A stretch of DNA of 64,000 bases from Dama dama (GCF_033118175.1 NC_083704.1:49006501-49070500), one strand, 5' to 3'; counted from the stretch's first letter, positions 1 to 12,734 are shown. A program made the numbers and translations. Notes: generated from the letters alone by a model not told the origin.

Positions 1-2371
1 AGGTATAACTCACAGGGATATGTTGGAATAAAGAATAAGAAATTAACTCCTTCTTACCCCCTGCCCTCCCCCGCACCCCCAGCCACTCTCAGCATTACTG
101 ACGTTGCTTGAGCCTCCAGCAGGTGGATTTCACATTGGTCTGTGCTATTAGACTTTCTAGGCAGTAGGCATCATACTGCTTTGGAGTTTGCTCTGAGGTT
201 GGTAAAGTGTGGCTGGGAAATGTAGCTAAGCTTTTAAAAGGGCATGATTTTTTAGTTCACATCTGATAATTATAGAGCCAGCGTGTCTTTCTCTTGCAGA
301 CTGGATAATTGTACATGGGGGGTTTGAGAGGTAAGTGGGTGTGTGCCCTTTATGTATACCCAAGTGGACGGTTTATTCAAATGATGCCTTCTCCATTTCA
401 GAGCCTTAGGTGTTGTTGAGATGAGCAGACGGTAATTTACCACTTGATCAAGCCCTAATTTCATTGTCACCATTTTGGCATGTGTATACCAGGCCTACTC
501 TATTTGTGTCATGTAGAACTCTAGAACAAACTGTTCTGTAAATATTACTTAAAAAATAATGTAGCACTACCATCTTCTAAAATAAACTTTGAAAGTGTTG
601 TTTTAGAGAGCTGTTTTATTCTGTTAATTTTTTAAAGTTGAATCCCAGATTTTCTGAGGGTTTAAGTTAAGTAGTATCTTCTGTTACCACCTCTTTGTTG
701 CTTGCTTTCTTTCATTTTGGTGATAACTCCGAAAGTAACAGTGAAGAGAATCCTATTTTTGGTTTGCTATCATAACTCAGACCTCTGTATGTAACTTTTA
801 AAAATAGTTTTGATCATCAAATGTTTGACAAAAATGAAATATGCCTAATGCATTTTGGGCTAGCATAGTGCAGTGGTAGCAAACAGGGCATGCAGGCAGG
901 ATTAGGCAAGTTTCATTTAATCTGCACAGAATGGTAAAGAGCCAGCATTGAAAAATTCAGAACTTTCTCACAAAAAAATCTTGAAAGGTATATACTTTGC
1001 AGTTCCCACTGACCCCACAGCTTCCCATTGTCCCTGACTTTGAGGCTGAGTGTAGTTTCAAAACTGCGCATACACAGTGATGAGGTTGGAGTCCTGGAGT
1101 TCTTATGTGTGGACACCGAGAATCCTTTGTCCCTCCTTCCCATGGTGGGCATTTCAGTTTGTACCTCTGACATGAGGAAAGGAGCCCAAGTGCCTCAGTT
1201 CTGTCGCTTTCTGAGACTTGTTCTTTTTGGCAGACTGGTTCTTGGGATTTTGTGAGGGGCAATTAGGAGGAAAGAAATTGGGGAGGAAGACAAAAGAGGA
1301 CAGAGGAGAAGCTAAGGGTGGAAGGAATTTCAGGGGGAGAGGAGACTCTCGAGGAGTCAGGAATGGGAGCAGCTGTAGTATTTGAGAGCAGCAGATGGGA
1401 TTTTAAGGAAAGTTCAGAATTATGTGTCTACTTCATAGTGCTTAAGAAACAAAATCAAAGATTAGAGTTATTTTGAAATTGCTGGACTGTGTTTGTATCA
1501 GGGTTGAGTCAGAAGACAGAAACTACACTAAATATTTTAACAGAGAGAATTTAATACAAAAAATTATCAACCAGATATTGAAGAACTGAAAAAGCAAGAA
1601 GACGACACTGAGGCATCGTGAAGTAGCAACCATAGGAGGCATTTGCCACTCCTGGGGTTGGGATCATTAAAATTTGGAAGCTTGGTGGAGGGGCCCTGTG
1701 GGACCAAACTCCTGTCTTCAAGATAATGGCTGGTGCTGAGGCCTCTGAGCTCAGAAGAAGGAAGCTGAGGGCCCGGTACCCAGACCTCTAAGAGATGGTC
1801 CTGCCTCGTTGGTGTTATGGAGTCTCTGAGCTCAGGTGAGGGGCGGAGGGCTGGGACCTGGACCTGAGGAGGAGACAGGATAGAACAGTGGTCCATGAGG
1901 AACACAATGGTTCCAGAAAGACTGCTAACTGGTTTCAGTCAGCAGCCACCACAGAAAGGAAGTGCAGCTTCTGGAGTGAAGAAGCAGGCCTCGGCCAGCC
2001 ACAGGAACAGGAAGCCAATAGGTAATAGGCAGGAAGGAACAACCCACACCTCCCTCTTCCAGCATGTAGGTTCCATCTGGTGTACTCTTTGGGCATAGCC
2101 TAAGAGACAGCAGCTAACAAGTGGAAGCATAGTTCACAGAGCCCCAGCCCTAGCATCACAGAAATGGTATGGAAAGACGGAGGTGAGAGGTAGCAGCTTC
2201 AAAACGGGCTCAGTTTTTAAGTATGGAGCTTTGAGACTGGACTGTGAAGGGCTTTACAAGTGCTGCACAAAATCCATGGTTCCAGCTTTATAAATGTAAT
2301 TTAAGAGAGTTTGTTTGTCCTTGTAGTCTCCAGAGTTCCATCTTTTACAATACTAATTTCCAAATTAGTGA

Positions 2372-2497
2372 TTTTTTTTTTTTTTTTTGGCCATGCCATG
2401 AGGCACGTGAGAACCTAGTTCCCTGACCAGTGATCGAACCTGTGACCCCTGCAGTGGAAGTGCAAAGTCCTAACCACTGGACCACCAAGGAAGTCCC
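2372..2497 (-). mobile_element. CHR-type SINE, antisense
   Basis: A T tract at the left (the A tail on the minus strand) is followed by the complement of a tRNA-Glu-like head: gatcgaacctgtgacccctg, then ccactggaccaccaaggaag and tccc. Artiodactyl CHR family. No clean TSD seen. Confidence 0.85.
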
Positions 2498-2570
2498 TAA
2501 TTACTTATTTCTTCATAATATACTTCTATGTAGTATTGTTATTAGTTAAGTTTGTCCTTTAATGAAGAGG

Positions 2571-2688
2571 CTTGCAAACTGTAGCTTGTGGGCCAAATAT
2601 GGCTAGCTGGCTGTTTTTATAAGTCAGATTTTATTGGAATACAGCCATGCCCATTTGGTTCACAAAAAAAGTTTGCAGACTTCTTCTC
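2571..2688. mobile_element. Ancient hAT-Charlie-like DNA transposon remnant
   Basis: Contains gcaaactgtagcttgtgggc, attttattggaatacagcca and gtttgcagact, matching a common mammalian non-autonomous DNA transposon as I remember it. The exact subfamily is not assigned. Confidence 0.55.
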
Positions 2689-2759
2689 TAGTATAAATTT
2701 CTACTATAAATCTCTAGTATAAATTTTAGTTCTGATTTAAAATAGGAGACCGTGACACA

Positions 2760-2980
2760 TAGGGCTTCCCAGGTGGTGCTAGTGGTAAAGAACTTGCCTG
2801 CCAGTGCAGGAGATGTAAGAGACACAGGTTTGATCCCTGGGTCTGGAAGAGCCCCTCAAGGAAGGCATGGCAACCCACTCCAGTGTTCATGCTGGAGAAC
2901 CCCATGGACAGAGGAGCCTGGTGGACTGTGGTCCATAGGGTCACAAAGAGTTGGGCACAACTGAAGCAACTTAGCACGCA
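2760..2980 (+). mobile_element. Bov-tA SINE
   Basis: Starts with gggcttcccaggtggtgcta (tRNA-like head), passes through caacccactccagtgttc and ends with the BovB-like tail ggtcacaaagagttgggcac. It is flanked by tgacaca at 2753-2759 and 2981-2987, a likely 7-base TSD. Confidence 0.9.
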
Positions 2981-3479
2981 TGACACACAAGTTTAGAAAA
3001 GTAACTCTGACACTACAAAAACCAGACACACAGGATAAATCTTTATGTTAAAAAAAAAATGAAGGCATTGTGCAAGTGTGAGTGAGTGCCACCAAAATTT
3101 ACCTAGGCTTTCTGAGAGAATGGACAAACATTGCGTGATTTTTTGGACCTGCTGATAAAATTGAGATCCTGCCATCTTTCTTGAACAGATAATTGCTGCT
3201 TAAACAGAGTCTATCCAAATAAGACATTTCACTAGAGGCATCTTCTGAAAGAATGTTGAGTTTGAAGTTAGACTCCTGGAGACCTGGTGCCCCCATATTC
3301 ATGCTGCTCTGTAACTGTGGGTGAACCAGTTAACCTTGGAAATTCATTTTCACATAGATGCCCTGAGAACTAGAATTTCCACATTTATTCTTGTAGCTCC
3401 TTGGTCAGTGTCTCCCACCCTGATGCTTTTCCTGAGCTCTAGCCTGCATAGATGATGGCCTTCTAGATGGCATACTTAA

Positions 3480-3880
3480 GTTGTCTTCCTGGTGCTTCAG
3501 ACCTAACATGTCCCTCATGGACATGACTGATGACCACAGATATCTAGTGCTCCTCTATTACTGGACTATTTTGGTCTACATCAGGACGTTTGCAACTTCT
3601 CTTCGCTCTTGAAGTTAGGCACAGTCCTATGTCTACTTCTAGCCGATAGATTGTGACTGGAAGTGATGTGTCCCATTTCTGGATCAAAGTATTTAACTGT
3701 CAGGGTGTGAATCCTTAGCACACTTTTTTCCTGCTCTTGCATCAAGCAGTGTTCCGGATGGCAGGGTATCCGTCAGTCTGTGCCCCTGGGGGTGGTCTGT
3801 TGAAGCACCATAGACATGTAGCATAAAAGAAAGTTTTGTCCTTATTATTTCAATCACTGATATTTGGGGGTTGGCAGTTA
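3480..3880 (+). repeat. Possible old LTR (MLT1-like) fragment
   Basis: Shares an arrangement with the segment at 31840-32110: tgactggaagtgatgtgtc, tagacatgtagcataaaaga and a following gtt-rich end. Strongly decayed; class is tentative. Confidence 0.3.
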
Positions 3881-3999
3881 CTATAGTTTATTTTAATCTA
3901 GCCTGATCATTACAGTGTTCAGCCAAAACTTATCTTCCTTTTCCTGTCTGCTCCCTCTCTGTTCCTGACGTCATAGCATGGCACAACTCTAAATTTACT

Positions 4000-4725
4000 T
4001 GCCAGAGACCTGGAAATCACGTTTTACATTCTGTCTTCTCTTGCTCTCAATATCCAGTCAATTTTCAGGTCCCTTAGCTTCTATTTTCGTAATACCATTT
4101 GTAGTATACCTCTCTGTTGATTCCCACCAGTATTGTCTTATTTCAGGATGTATAACCTCTCATCCAGACTATTATTTTTTAACTACTCACTCTTTTTATA
4201 ATCTTATTCCCATTTCATATATATAGGAAACCTAAATTGGATCATGTCCCTTCGATTTTCAGAAATCTTCATGGATTCTGTGCCAGCGTGAGAGAAGGCA
4301 AACTCCCGAGCATGACAGGCAAGCTTACACACAGCCTTCCCAGTCTCCTGGTGTACCCTCTGTGCGTTCTGTCCTCACTGACCTCCCTGAAATGTCCTCT
4401 GCCTAGAAAAACCTTCCTTCAATCCGCCTGTCCATCTCTCTTTAAGTCCTTTAAGTTTTAGCTTAAGAGTTACTTCCTCTATAAGCCCTTTCTGAATTTC
4501 CCAGATGCACTTAGATGTTCCTTTCTTAATGTTCTCTTTGTTCTTTGGATACACTTCTTTACATAGACTAACACATTAAACACAATTGCTTGCATGCCTG
4601 GTTCTCTTTACTAGGTGGTCACTTTCTTGAGGATAGTTTCTGAACATTTTTTCCTCTTTGGCACAAGTAATTCACAGAATATCTAGCACTTGAGTAATTG
4701 TAATTGTTGATGAATGATTTACTTT
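4000..4725 (+). mobile_element. L2 LINE 3' part
   Basis: Resembles the L2 3' end: ccagtcaattttcaggtccc, cacccagac-like, ggatcatgtcccttcgattt, gttacttcctctataagccc and a terminal ...agcacttgagtaa...gatgaatga. Old and diverged. Confidence 0.6.
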
Positions 4726-5659
4726 AAAATAAGGAATAATTATTTCTATGAAATAAATATAGGGCAAAAATAATTTAAGTTCAATAACAAACATTACTAA
4801 GCTACCGTTATTATTCTTTTTTTAGGGGAGGATAGCATGTACTTTAAGAATCAAAGACCTTATTTTTCAACACTGGCTTAGGTGACCAAAATACTTTTTA
4901 ATCAATATTAGTGAAAAGTCATTATTTTTTTTATTGTCATGATCTTATGAAAGGATGAGGAATGTTAATGTTGGCTAGTATCAGTTTTTAAAATGTTCTA
5001 GTTAGCAAGTAGAAGTTTAAAAAATACTGACAGCTATGGAGATCAGACTGTAGTCTCTAAAAATATTGTTAGCAAATTCAAAAAGGGCAGCTCTTTTGTA
5101 GGCATAGTGGATCTTTTTTATTTAAAATGTTACACTAAATTCTATTGCATAGATATTTGTAGTAACATAAGAAGTCGAAATGAAGAAAATGTTTCACAAA
5201 CCTCCAAAATATTTATATCCTGTGTCCCAGTGATTCTTCTAGGGTAATATCCTTTTGGGTGGTTTTGGCCTTCCTTTGGGGCAAGGGGTAAATCTCCAAA
5301 TAATAAAGAGAGCCAGGCTTTGAAAGCTATATGAGGTCACTTTCTTTCACCCCTTGGCCTGGTGCAAGCTACAGGCAGAGTGGAAAGTGATTCATGGCTC
5401 CCAGTTTCCCAGAAGCCACTCAGAGCCTCCATACTCAGTGACTTATGCTGTGTTTGCCCTACTATCTCATAGTATTCCCAAGTGTGGGCGTGTGTGTGGG
5501 GAATAGGTTCTCTAAGACAGCAGAAGTCTTAGTGCTCTGATGCCCCTTTACTGCTCTCACACACTCTCACATAAAAGTTCACTGCAGAACCTTCCAGCTG
5601 AGCTCTCTGCTATTTTCTAGACAGTTTTCTTCATGCTCTCTTTCTCTCCCCAAGCCTGT

Positions 5660-5948
5660 AGTCTTCCTTTTTGTATAAATGCCACATTGTTTTTGAACTA
5701 GATAACTCTTCCTCACCTCTTCAGTCCCCCAGTACCATTTTCTCTTTCACCACACAAATGATTGTTTGCACAAACCAGTTATTTCCATTTTCCTGTCTCT
5801 GTTGAATTAGAGCACCTGTGTTTTACTTTCATAGCCTCTACTGCTTTTTTCTGGGCAATGTTTAGCTAGATGCTTGCTCTTCTACCTAGACTGTGAGCTC
5901 CACAAGGGTTGGGCTATACCTCTCTTTCTCAGTGTTATGTCTCCAGGC
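5660..5948 (+). mobile_element. L2 LINE 3' end, left part (split by Bov-tA)
   Basis: The diagnostic L2 segment tagactgtgagctccacaag followed by ggttgggct and cagtgttatgtctccag is present. The element resumes after the SINE at about 6069-6110 (attcaataaaagctactgat). Confidence 0.65.
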
Positions 5949-5949
5949 G

Positions 5950-6068
5950 GTGGTGGTGGTTTAATTGTTAAGTTATGTCCAACTCGTTTGCAACCTCATG
6001 GACTGTAGCGCACCAGCCTCCTCTATCCATGGGATTTCTCAGGCAGAAATACTGGAGTGGGTTGCCAT
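5950..6068 (-). mobile_element. Bov-tA SINE fragment, antisense, nested in L2
   Basis: Contains aagttatgtccaactcgttt, catggactgtagcgcaccag and gaaatactggagtgggttgc. The tRNA-like head is missing, so the copy is truncated. Confidence 0.75.
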
Positions 6069-6530
6069 AAATAGATATTCAATAAAAGCTACTGATGAAT
6101 AATTGAATAAAACCCATGAAAGGCATCTTATATTCAGGCTTCATTGATTTTAGAGAAAGTTAAGCTGGATCCCTTGTTGTGGTGCCATAAGTGGCCTTGA
6201 GGAGAACCACGTGCACTTTGGCTGGTGTGTGTGCTTTTCATCAACACATCCCGTGAGGATTTTGTTGACTCTATCATTGAAGGTGTTTTGTACATCTTTT
6301 CATGTCTGTAATAGTCACAGTGCTTAGAACTGGGAGTACATGTCTCTGTCCTTGAAACATCTGACAGATGAGTAGAATGTAAAGTGTAATAACCTTTGAC
6401 ACATAGTAGGCACTCAGCACTGTTGAATGAATGACTCACTATCACAAGAGCACCGTGGAATCAACTGATGTTCCATTAGTGAAAATGCTCCAATCCCAAT
6501 TTCTTATTTACTTGGGGTTAATGATGTGAA

Positions 6531-6945
6531 TGGATGTGAGAGTTGGACTGTGAGGAAAGCTAAACGCCAAAAAATTGATGCTTTTGAACTGTGGTGTTGG
6601 AGAAGACTCTTCAGAGTCCCTTGGACTGCAAGAAGATCCAACCAGTCCATCCTAAAGGAGATCAATCCTGGGTGTTCACTGGAAGGACTGATGCTGAAGC
6701 TGAAACTCCAATACTTTGGCCACCTCACGCGAAGAGTTGACTCGTTGGAAAAGACCCTGATGCTGGGAAAGGTTGAGGGCAGGAGAAGGGGACGACAGAG
6801 GATGAGATGGCTGGATGGCATCACCGACTCAATGGACATGAGTTTGGGTAAACTCTGGGAGCTGGTGATGGACAGGGAGGCCTAGCATGCTACCGTTCAT
6901 GGGGTCTCAAAGAGTCAGACACAACTGAGCGACTGAACTGAACTG
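6531..6945 (+). mobile_element. BovB LINE 3' fragment with perfect TSD
   Basis: 5'-truncated BovB. An open frame at 6526-6885 reads through the element: SWTVRKAKRQKIDAFELW, RSNQSILKEINPGC, LKLQYFGHL and RMRWLDGITDSMDMSLGK, the usual BovB ORF2 C terminus. It ends in the BovB tail gagcgactgaactgaactga. An identical 11-base TSD, aatgatgtgaa, lies at 6520-6530 and 6946-6956. Confidence 0.95.
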
Positions 6946-7293
6946 AATGATGTGAAGAAGTGGCTTGATAATAGAAAAAAATCAACTAGGGAAATAATTT
7001 CAATTATTTTCATAGTAAACACATTATATATTGATGTAAAGGTTCATCTTTTATTGAAGGATGATGTTTTTTCCCTACCACTTCTTAAGGTTTTGGTGTG
7101 CAGGGGCTGAGGCAGAGGAATGGAGCTGGGAGAAGCCTCCTGGCTCTTCCTTTTGAGCGATGGTGCAGGCATTTATTGGAAGCAGGCATTAGGGCATTTG
7201 GTTACAGTAACTGTGAGCTTTGTGCTCAACAGACCACATGAAGGCATGTTGCTGTCTGGCTCCCTCAGCGTGCCGATCAGGGCGAGTGGAAAA

Positions 7294-7320
7294 GAAGAGG
7301 AGGAGGAGGAGGAGGAGGGA
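7294..7320 (+). repeat. (GAG)n short purine repeat
   Basis: About eight GAG/AGG units on one strand. It explains an apparent glutamate-run reading frame around it, which has no other coding support. Confidence 0.9.
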
Positions 7321-7820
7321 AGGGCTGTTGCCCCAAAGGTTGGAGGCCTGATTGTGTTCAAAGACTCAAGTGGCCCGCTTAACCCAGGTTATTAAACATT
7401 CTGCAAGACCCTGGGTCTTCTCCTTATGTTTGTTTTCTTCGTTTTTTTTTCTTCTTGCCACTTTATCCAGGAGATATGAGCAATGAAATGATATTTATTT
7501 TTCAAATGTAAAAGGATATTTTGTTTTATGTGGTATTTGAAATATCCATTTGCCTCTCTCTGTCTATTTACTTTGACAAGTCCTTGTATCACAGGCATAG
7601 CTGAGTTAGGAGCTAGGGATCATGCATTGTATTCTTTGGGGGAAAGAAAGTTAAATTTCAACAGATAAGATTATTGAAATAAGTAATCCTTTCTTCATTG
7701 CTATTGGAGTCTTCGCTCTTGCATTTGAATGTAAACAACAGAATGTGCAAAGCCAACAAGGACAAGACTTTGTAAAAGAAGAGAATTTGTTATTAAAAAA
7801 CCACTTTTCGATAATAAGGA

Positions 7821-8030
7821 GGGCTCTTCCAGCAGCAAAGAATCCGCCTGCAGTGCAGGAGATACAGGAGATTTGGGCTTGATCCCTGGGTCAGGAAGAT
7901 CCCCTGGAGAGGGCAATGGAAACTCACTCAAGTATTCTTGCCTGGGAAATCCCATGCTTAGAAGAGCCTGGTGGGCTATGGTCCATAGGGTCACAAAGAG
8001 TTGGAGATGACTGAAGCGATTGAGCCTTAC
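7821..8030 (+). mobile_element. Bov-tA SINE with TSD
   Basis: Contains agcaaagaatccgcctgcag, gatccctgggtcaggaagat and ggtcacaaagagttggagat. Flanked by aataagga at 7813-7820 and 8031-8038. Confidence 0.9.
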
Positions 8031-8219
8031 AATAAGGAACAGTAATTTAGACAACTCTGTCTTGTGGCCTGAGGTTTACTGTTTACTTATTTACTGAAAA
8101 TTTCTGGTACACTTTCTGGAAGCCAGGCACTTTTGGTTTTCTATGAGCCTTTAGTCTTTTGCAGGAGAAAGTCAAGTTATCTAGAAATAAAAATTCTATA
8201 ATTTGATAATTATCTATTA

Positions 8220-8610
8220 AACACTTATCATGTTACAGGCATTGGGGACAGAATAACTAATAGGACAAAGCCCCTTCCTTCAAGGAGTTTATAGCCTAGT
8301 GGGGAAATGTTGGCCTTAGAATTTGTAACCAGCAAAGCCTGTATGTGTGTGTGTGTGTGGAGGGGTATGTGTGTGTATAACTCAGCAGGCTGCATAAAGG
8401 AGGTGGTTCCTTAAAAACAAGTCAGAATAAGTCTTTTGGAGGGAGAAAGAGCACGTGGTATGAGGGGAAGAAAGCTTGGTATGGCCTGGTAGTGCTTGTA
8501 AAGTTAGGGATGTGGTCAGCCTAGGACCTGAGTGGGAGAAGAGGTAAAGGGAATGGGCAGATCAGGCAAAGAAAGCTGAGGGGCTTGAACTTCATTGAAG
8601 TAAACACCCC
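8220..8610 (+). repeat. Old unassigned mammalian repeat
   Basis: Text of the type 'acaggcattggggacagaat ... ccccttccttcaaggagttt ... gcctagtgggg' recurs in other forms at 25140-25290, 27850-28330, 44190-44300 and 54950-55270. It is a common ancient dispersed repeat whose family I cannot name with confidence. A TG microsatellite interrupts it. Confidence 0.4.
8341..8377 (+). repeat. (TG)n microsatellite
   Basis: Two TG runs separated by gaggggta. Confidence 0.9.
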
Positions 8611-8699
8611 TTTTCTTAGAGAACTTATTTTTCTCTTGTGAGCTAAGAGAGGATCCCCATGTTAGAGATCATTTCTTCATCCCATGGAAAATCTTTTCT

Positions 8700-9105
8700 C
8701 AGTTTCTTACTGATTTTTTTTCCTATTCCAGTCTATTCAGTTGTATATTCTACTTTATTTCTCTTTCATCAATTAAGCACTGTTCTAATAAAGGTAGGGT
8801 CTAGCATGCATGGATGAGTAATCACCCTCTCCTTGGTAGTACCTGGTACATACTTCACAGAAGCCTCATACTGGTTCTCCTCCAGGGTGTGAGTCCTTGG
8901 AGAGCAGGGATGAGGGCTGCTTAACCTCTGTGTCATCATGGCGGTAAATGTGTGTTTTGAATGCTACAGAAGGGCACACTCAGGGATTTGTCATGGGTCC
9001 TTCTGAAGTTTGCATTTGTGAAATATGATTTTAAAAGAAAACTTACACATGCTTACCATAGTAGCTGGCACATGGGAAATGTCTAATGAATGGTAATTTT
9101 CTACC
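8700..9105 (+). mobile_element. L2-like fragments
   Basis: tgtgagtccttggagagcag ggatg and a separate end atagtagctggcacatggga with gtctaatgaatgg resemble the L2/MIR 3' terminus. Diverged. Confidence 0.4.
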
Positions 9106-9139
9106 TCTTTTAATCAAAGCTGCATCACTGCATCATGCT

Positions 9140-11460
9140 ATATCCTTGTTAAATTCTTTTTGCATTGCTTGGTGAATTAAGAGAAGTGATATGTGCTTTG
9201 TTATTACATTATTGTATGAGTTTGTTCTCCATTCTGTGATGCCAGTAAGTAACACTGTTGGTTTAAAAATCAGGGAAAGAAAGGGCTTGTTGCAGCATTT
9301 AAAAAATGATCTAGGATGTTTGAGGTAAAACGTCAGCCAGATTGCCCCATGCTGAGATTGCTTGGAAAACAGTTGTGTTCTGAGACGCTAGAGTAGTGTA
9401 TTCCTCAAGTGGAGAAAGAGGCAGCGTGGGAGGGTCAGCCCTGCAGGTTTGCAGAATGCAGAGTCAAATGAGCAGGTTCTATGATCATTGTTGATGCAGT
9501 CACACTCCTGCCTCCCTTTGCCACCCTGCCTCTCCAGCCAGCTTGTGGGAGTGTCTGCTTCGGTGGATCACACCGGCTACAGAGAGCACCTTCACAAACC
9601 TCCCAGAATGCCTTGTCCTGGAGACCTCAAACTACTTGCATGTGGTCTAGGGGTGTGTGATGCCTTGCTTAGGAAACATAAATAGGTGGACATGAAGTTT
9701 ACCTTGTATTTTCAGGAATCACAAATATATGGAAACCAGGAACTTGCAATTAAGGATGTTTCTTTGGTGGAGCAATGTTCTGGAGGCTGAACAAATGACT
9801 CATGATTGCTAACAGGCTTCGAGAAGCTTCTTGGGATGCTGCTTGATGAAAGGTAGCTTGGTGGTCTCAGAATGAGGTTTATCTACCTTGTTCTTTTAGC
9901 TTTTCTTTGTTTTTTTTTTTTTTTGGTAAAAGGTTGGTGAAGTCTTGACACAAGCCCTTCACAGATGGTCCCCCTTCTGTGTGGCGGGTGCTCTGTTCCT
10001 AACAGGTAGCTTCCTCTTTTCATGCTAACAGGAAACTGGCTCTTTGAGGATAATCTAAAGATCTGTACAACCTCTGCTTTTTCGAAATGGAAGGCTCAGC
10101 TCCCAGGGGCTCAGGCCCAGTGCGCTGTTTTTAATTGGCAGAAACATCCCCTAACCCAACAGTGATGCATTGTGTCTGTTCCCAGAATGACTTTCATTAG
10201 AGTTTCCGAGAGCTCTATCCTGGTGTGGACCAGTTCACTTTAGAACAGCCTTTATAAGAAGCAATAGAGTGGAGGGGAATAGAGAGGAGAAGGTCTCCAA
10301 GAATAGATCTCACTCTTTAAAAATAACCATAATACATTAAGTATTAATTGCAATTCTGTTTCAATTTTTAAATAACATTCAGGTCTTGAAAGATTTGCTC
10401 CACTCATCTAAGCTCAATTAGATAAAGTTTAAAACGAAGGAATGATCAACTTCTGGGTGCCATTCAGTGTGTTAAGTTAGTTTCAGAATTTTTCCCCTTT
10501 AGAAGTGGGACATTTATTTTTAGGAGTTACATACTTTGGTTTTTTTTTTTTTCTGTTGAAAACTCTGTGCAGAAGTAGAACAGATCTATCTTGAGAGGAG
10601 GTCTATCTACTTTAAGTTTTCTTGTAGGCGGCAATAGGTTTTAACTTCTGTATCATATAGAGAGAAGAAGCTAATATCTATAAATGTGGCTCATTGTTGG
10701 GGATAAGCTATAAAGGAAGCTGTTGAGTATTTGGAACGTCTGCTTTACGATTAAAAAAAAAAATTCCCTTGGTTGTCTTCTGGGCATGAGTTTGGTGCCA
10801 CCTTGTGGGCAGTTGTCAGACTATTATATATGCCGTTAAAAGAAAACTTGCCCCAAGGCAATTAATAATGCATGAAATATATGCTCTGTAAATTAGTTAG
10901 ATTAAAAAAAATCCCCAAACTTCAGTGATTCTCTCACTAGATTAATGCAGCTTCACCTTAGAGGCAATATTGCTACCTAATTTCAGGAAACATGTGATTC
11001 TTCCTCAGGGATTTTGATACCCTGCTGAGGTACCAGTGTCTTATTGCCTATAGAGAACACTGTTGGGGTATCTGTGTTCTTTTTTCTAAGTCTTGTGTCT
11101 TCATCTTATTTTAACATAGTTTTTGTTCTTTCATTTTGAGCTACATAATAGGTATCCAACAAGATATATCTTCTTAGTGCTAGTTAATACTGTCCATATT
11201 ACAGAAAAAAACAATGAAATAAAAATAAGTTACCTCAAATATAATATGAGATATGGGCAGATATGAGAAATTCTTATTAATTGACTTTAAATAAAATTTG
11301 GATGCCATATTTATATATGTTTGCCACATGATAGAATTTATATACTTTTAATTAATAAGAGATCAAATAAAGCATGCTGTTTGATGCTATTTTGCCTAAG
11401 GATACCACTATTTCTAAAACCCTGTGGCAAGTTCAAGGATGCTGGTGATGTGATTTTTGA
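9140..11460. other. Repeat-poor intronic stretch
   Basis: I recognise no interspersed repeat here beyond short T or A tracts (about 9908-9925, 10538-10553, 10752-10764). AT-rich patches such as agtattaattgcaatt near 10340 could be ordinary intron or conserved non-coding DNA; the sequence alone does not decide. Confidence 0.5.
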
Positions 11461-11469
11461 CCCACTGTA

Positions 11470-11655
11470 AAACCCTTCTCACAGCAGCCCTCTGAGATAT
11501 CCAGAACTGATCTCCTAGTTCCTATTTTGCCTGTGGAGGAGATAGAGTAGAAGGCATGAGTGGCTCACGCTGGGTTACAAGGCCTGGTAGTGGTGGGTCA
11601 GGACTGAAACCCAGCTCTCAGGACAGCTGATCTGCTGCTTCTGTCATAGCTGATG
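11470..11655 (-). mobile_element. MIR SINE, antisense
   Basis: Order typical of MIR complement: cccttctcacagcagccctc, then ggaggagatagagtagaagg, ctgggttacaaggcctg, gactgaaacccagctctcag. Confidence 0.55.
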
Positions 11656-11849
11656 CTGTCTGTATTATTCACGTCATAGGGTGACAAATGCAAGAAATGA
11701 ACATGTCTGTGCTGGTCGGAGTTTTAGAGAATCAGGGTGTTGGGCTATAGTGGGAGGAGCCTGGTGAGAGAGGGAGGGAGTAAGAGAGAGATTCCTGCTG
11801 GCAGACAGTGGACTTAGAAAACATCTTGTTATTTCTAAAAGGGAAATTG

Positions 11850-12300
11850 GACCCCATTGTTCCCATGATTAAAGCTTTCCAAAGGCTTTTCTGTCTAGAT
11901 GACAAAGTCCAGAATCCTTTAAGTGGCTCTCGGCTCCTTTATGACAGCTTCCTGGGTTCTCCTGCCAACCACAGGTCACTCTAGCAACACCAGAGTGCTT
12001 GTTGCCCTTCCACTAATTCTTTTTCTTACCTTCCTCCCTTTGTTTCCTGCCCCTCACCCATGTTAACTTGACCATCCTTTACCTTCCATTTTTCCTAATG
12101 AATCCAAATTATTCTGTTGATCTCAACTCACAGCTGGCCTTTCCTGACCCTTCCCTCTCCTTCTCTAGTCTGATTAAGGTTCACATTTCTATAGTGCTGT
12201 GCAGCTATCTGTTGGGATGTCTGTTTTCCTAATTAAACTGTGAAATCCTTAAGAGAAATTCTCTCATATTATTTACTTTTGTTATTAGAATTGAGTGCAA
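11850..12300 (+). mobile_element. L2 LINE fragment
   Basis: gatgacaaagtccagaatcc, gggttctcctgccaaccaca, cctttcctgacccttccctc and taaactgtgaaatccttaag follow L2 3' order. Confidence 0.55.
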
Positions 12301-12328
12301 GATCTGGTCTATCTTGTCTTGCCATAGC

Positions 12329-12648
12329 TGGGAAGAACAGAATTGAGGCTAAGTTGCAGAAATCAGGGCAGCAGAGGTAGAACTAGAGATTCAAGGCTTC
12401 CAGAGCCTTTTCTGCCTTTGCTGGCTTCTGCTCCTGTTGGCCTGAGGGACTATTCTCAAGCCCTTGCCTTTTCTCTCTCCAGCACTGAGCTCTCTTTGCT
12501 TCTCTGTCAGCCATGTCTTATCCCCTATGCTGACGCTGCTTCCTTTGCCCAGCTGGAGAAAGTGGCCTCCAGAAGGTCCAGACTCATCCTTGCAGCTTGG
12601 CTGCCTCAGGGAGAAAAGTCCTTCTCTCCCCCAGAATCCCACAGAAGT
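12329..12648 (+). repeat. Unassigned dispersed repeat, copy A
   Basis: Aligns by eye with 15922-16238: gaacagaattgaggctaa versus gacagaactgaggctaac; ctttgctggcttctgctcct versus cattggtttctgctcctctt; gagaaagtggcctccagaag versus gagaaggtggcccccaaatg. An open reading frame across it (12343-12684) is incidental. Confidence 0.6.
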
Positions 12649-12734
12649 TCATCCCTTTTGTTGAGAATAACTTTGTTTTTTTAATTTTTGGGATCATGTG
12701 GTATTTTATCACATAAAATACCGTCATTTCATTA

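Noticed and set aside
2372..2497. tRNA-like sequences as tRNA genes
   Set aside because: They are the heads of CHR and Bov-tA SINEs with A tails and diverged arms, not free tRNA genes.
7120..7395. Open frame with a glutamate run
   Set aside because: The run comes from a (GAG)n repeat; no other coding sign.
12343..12684. 113-residue frame
   Set aside because: Lies on repeat copy A; the corresponding frame is not kept in copy B.
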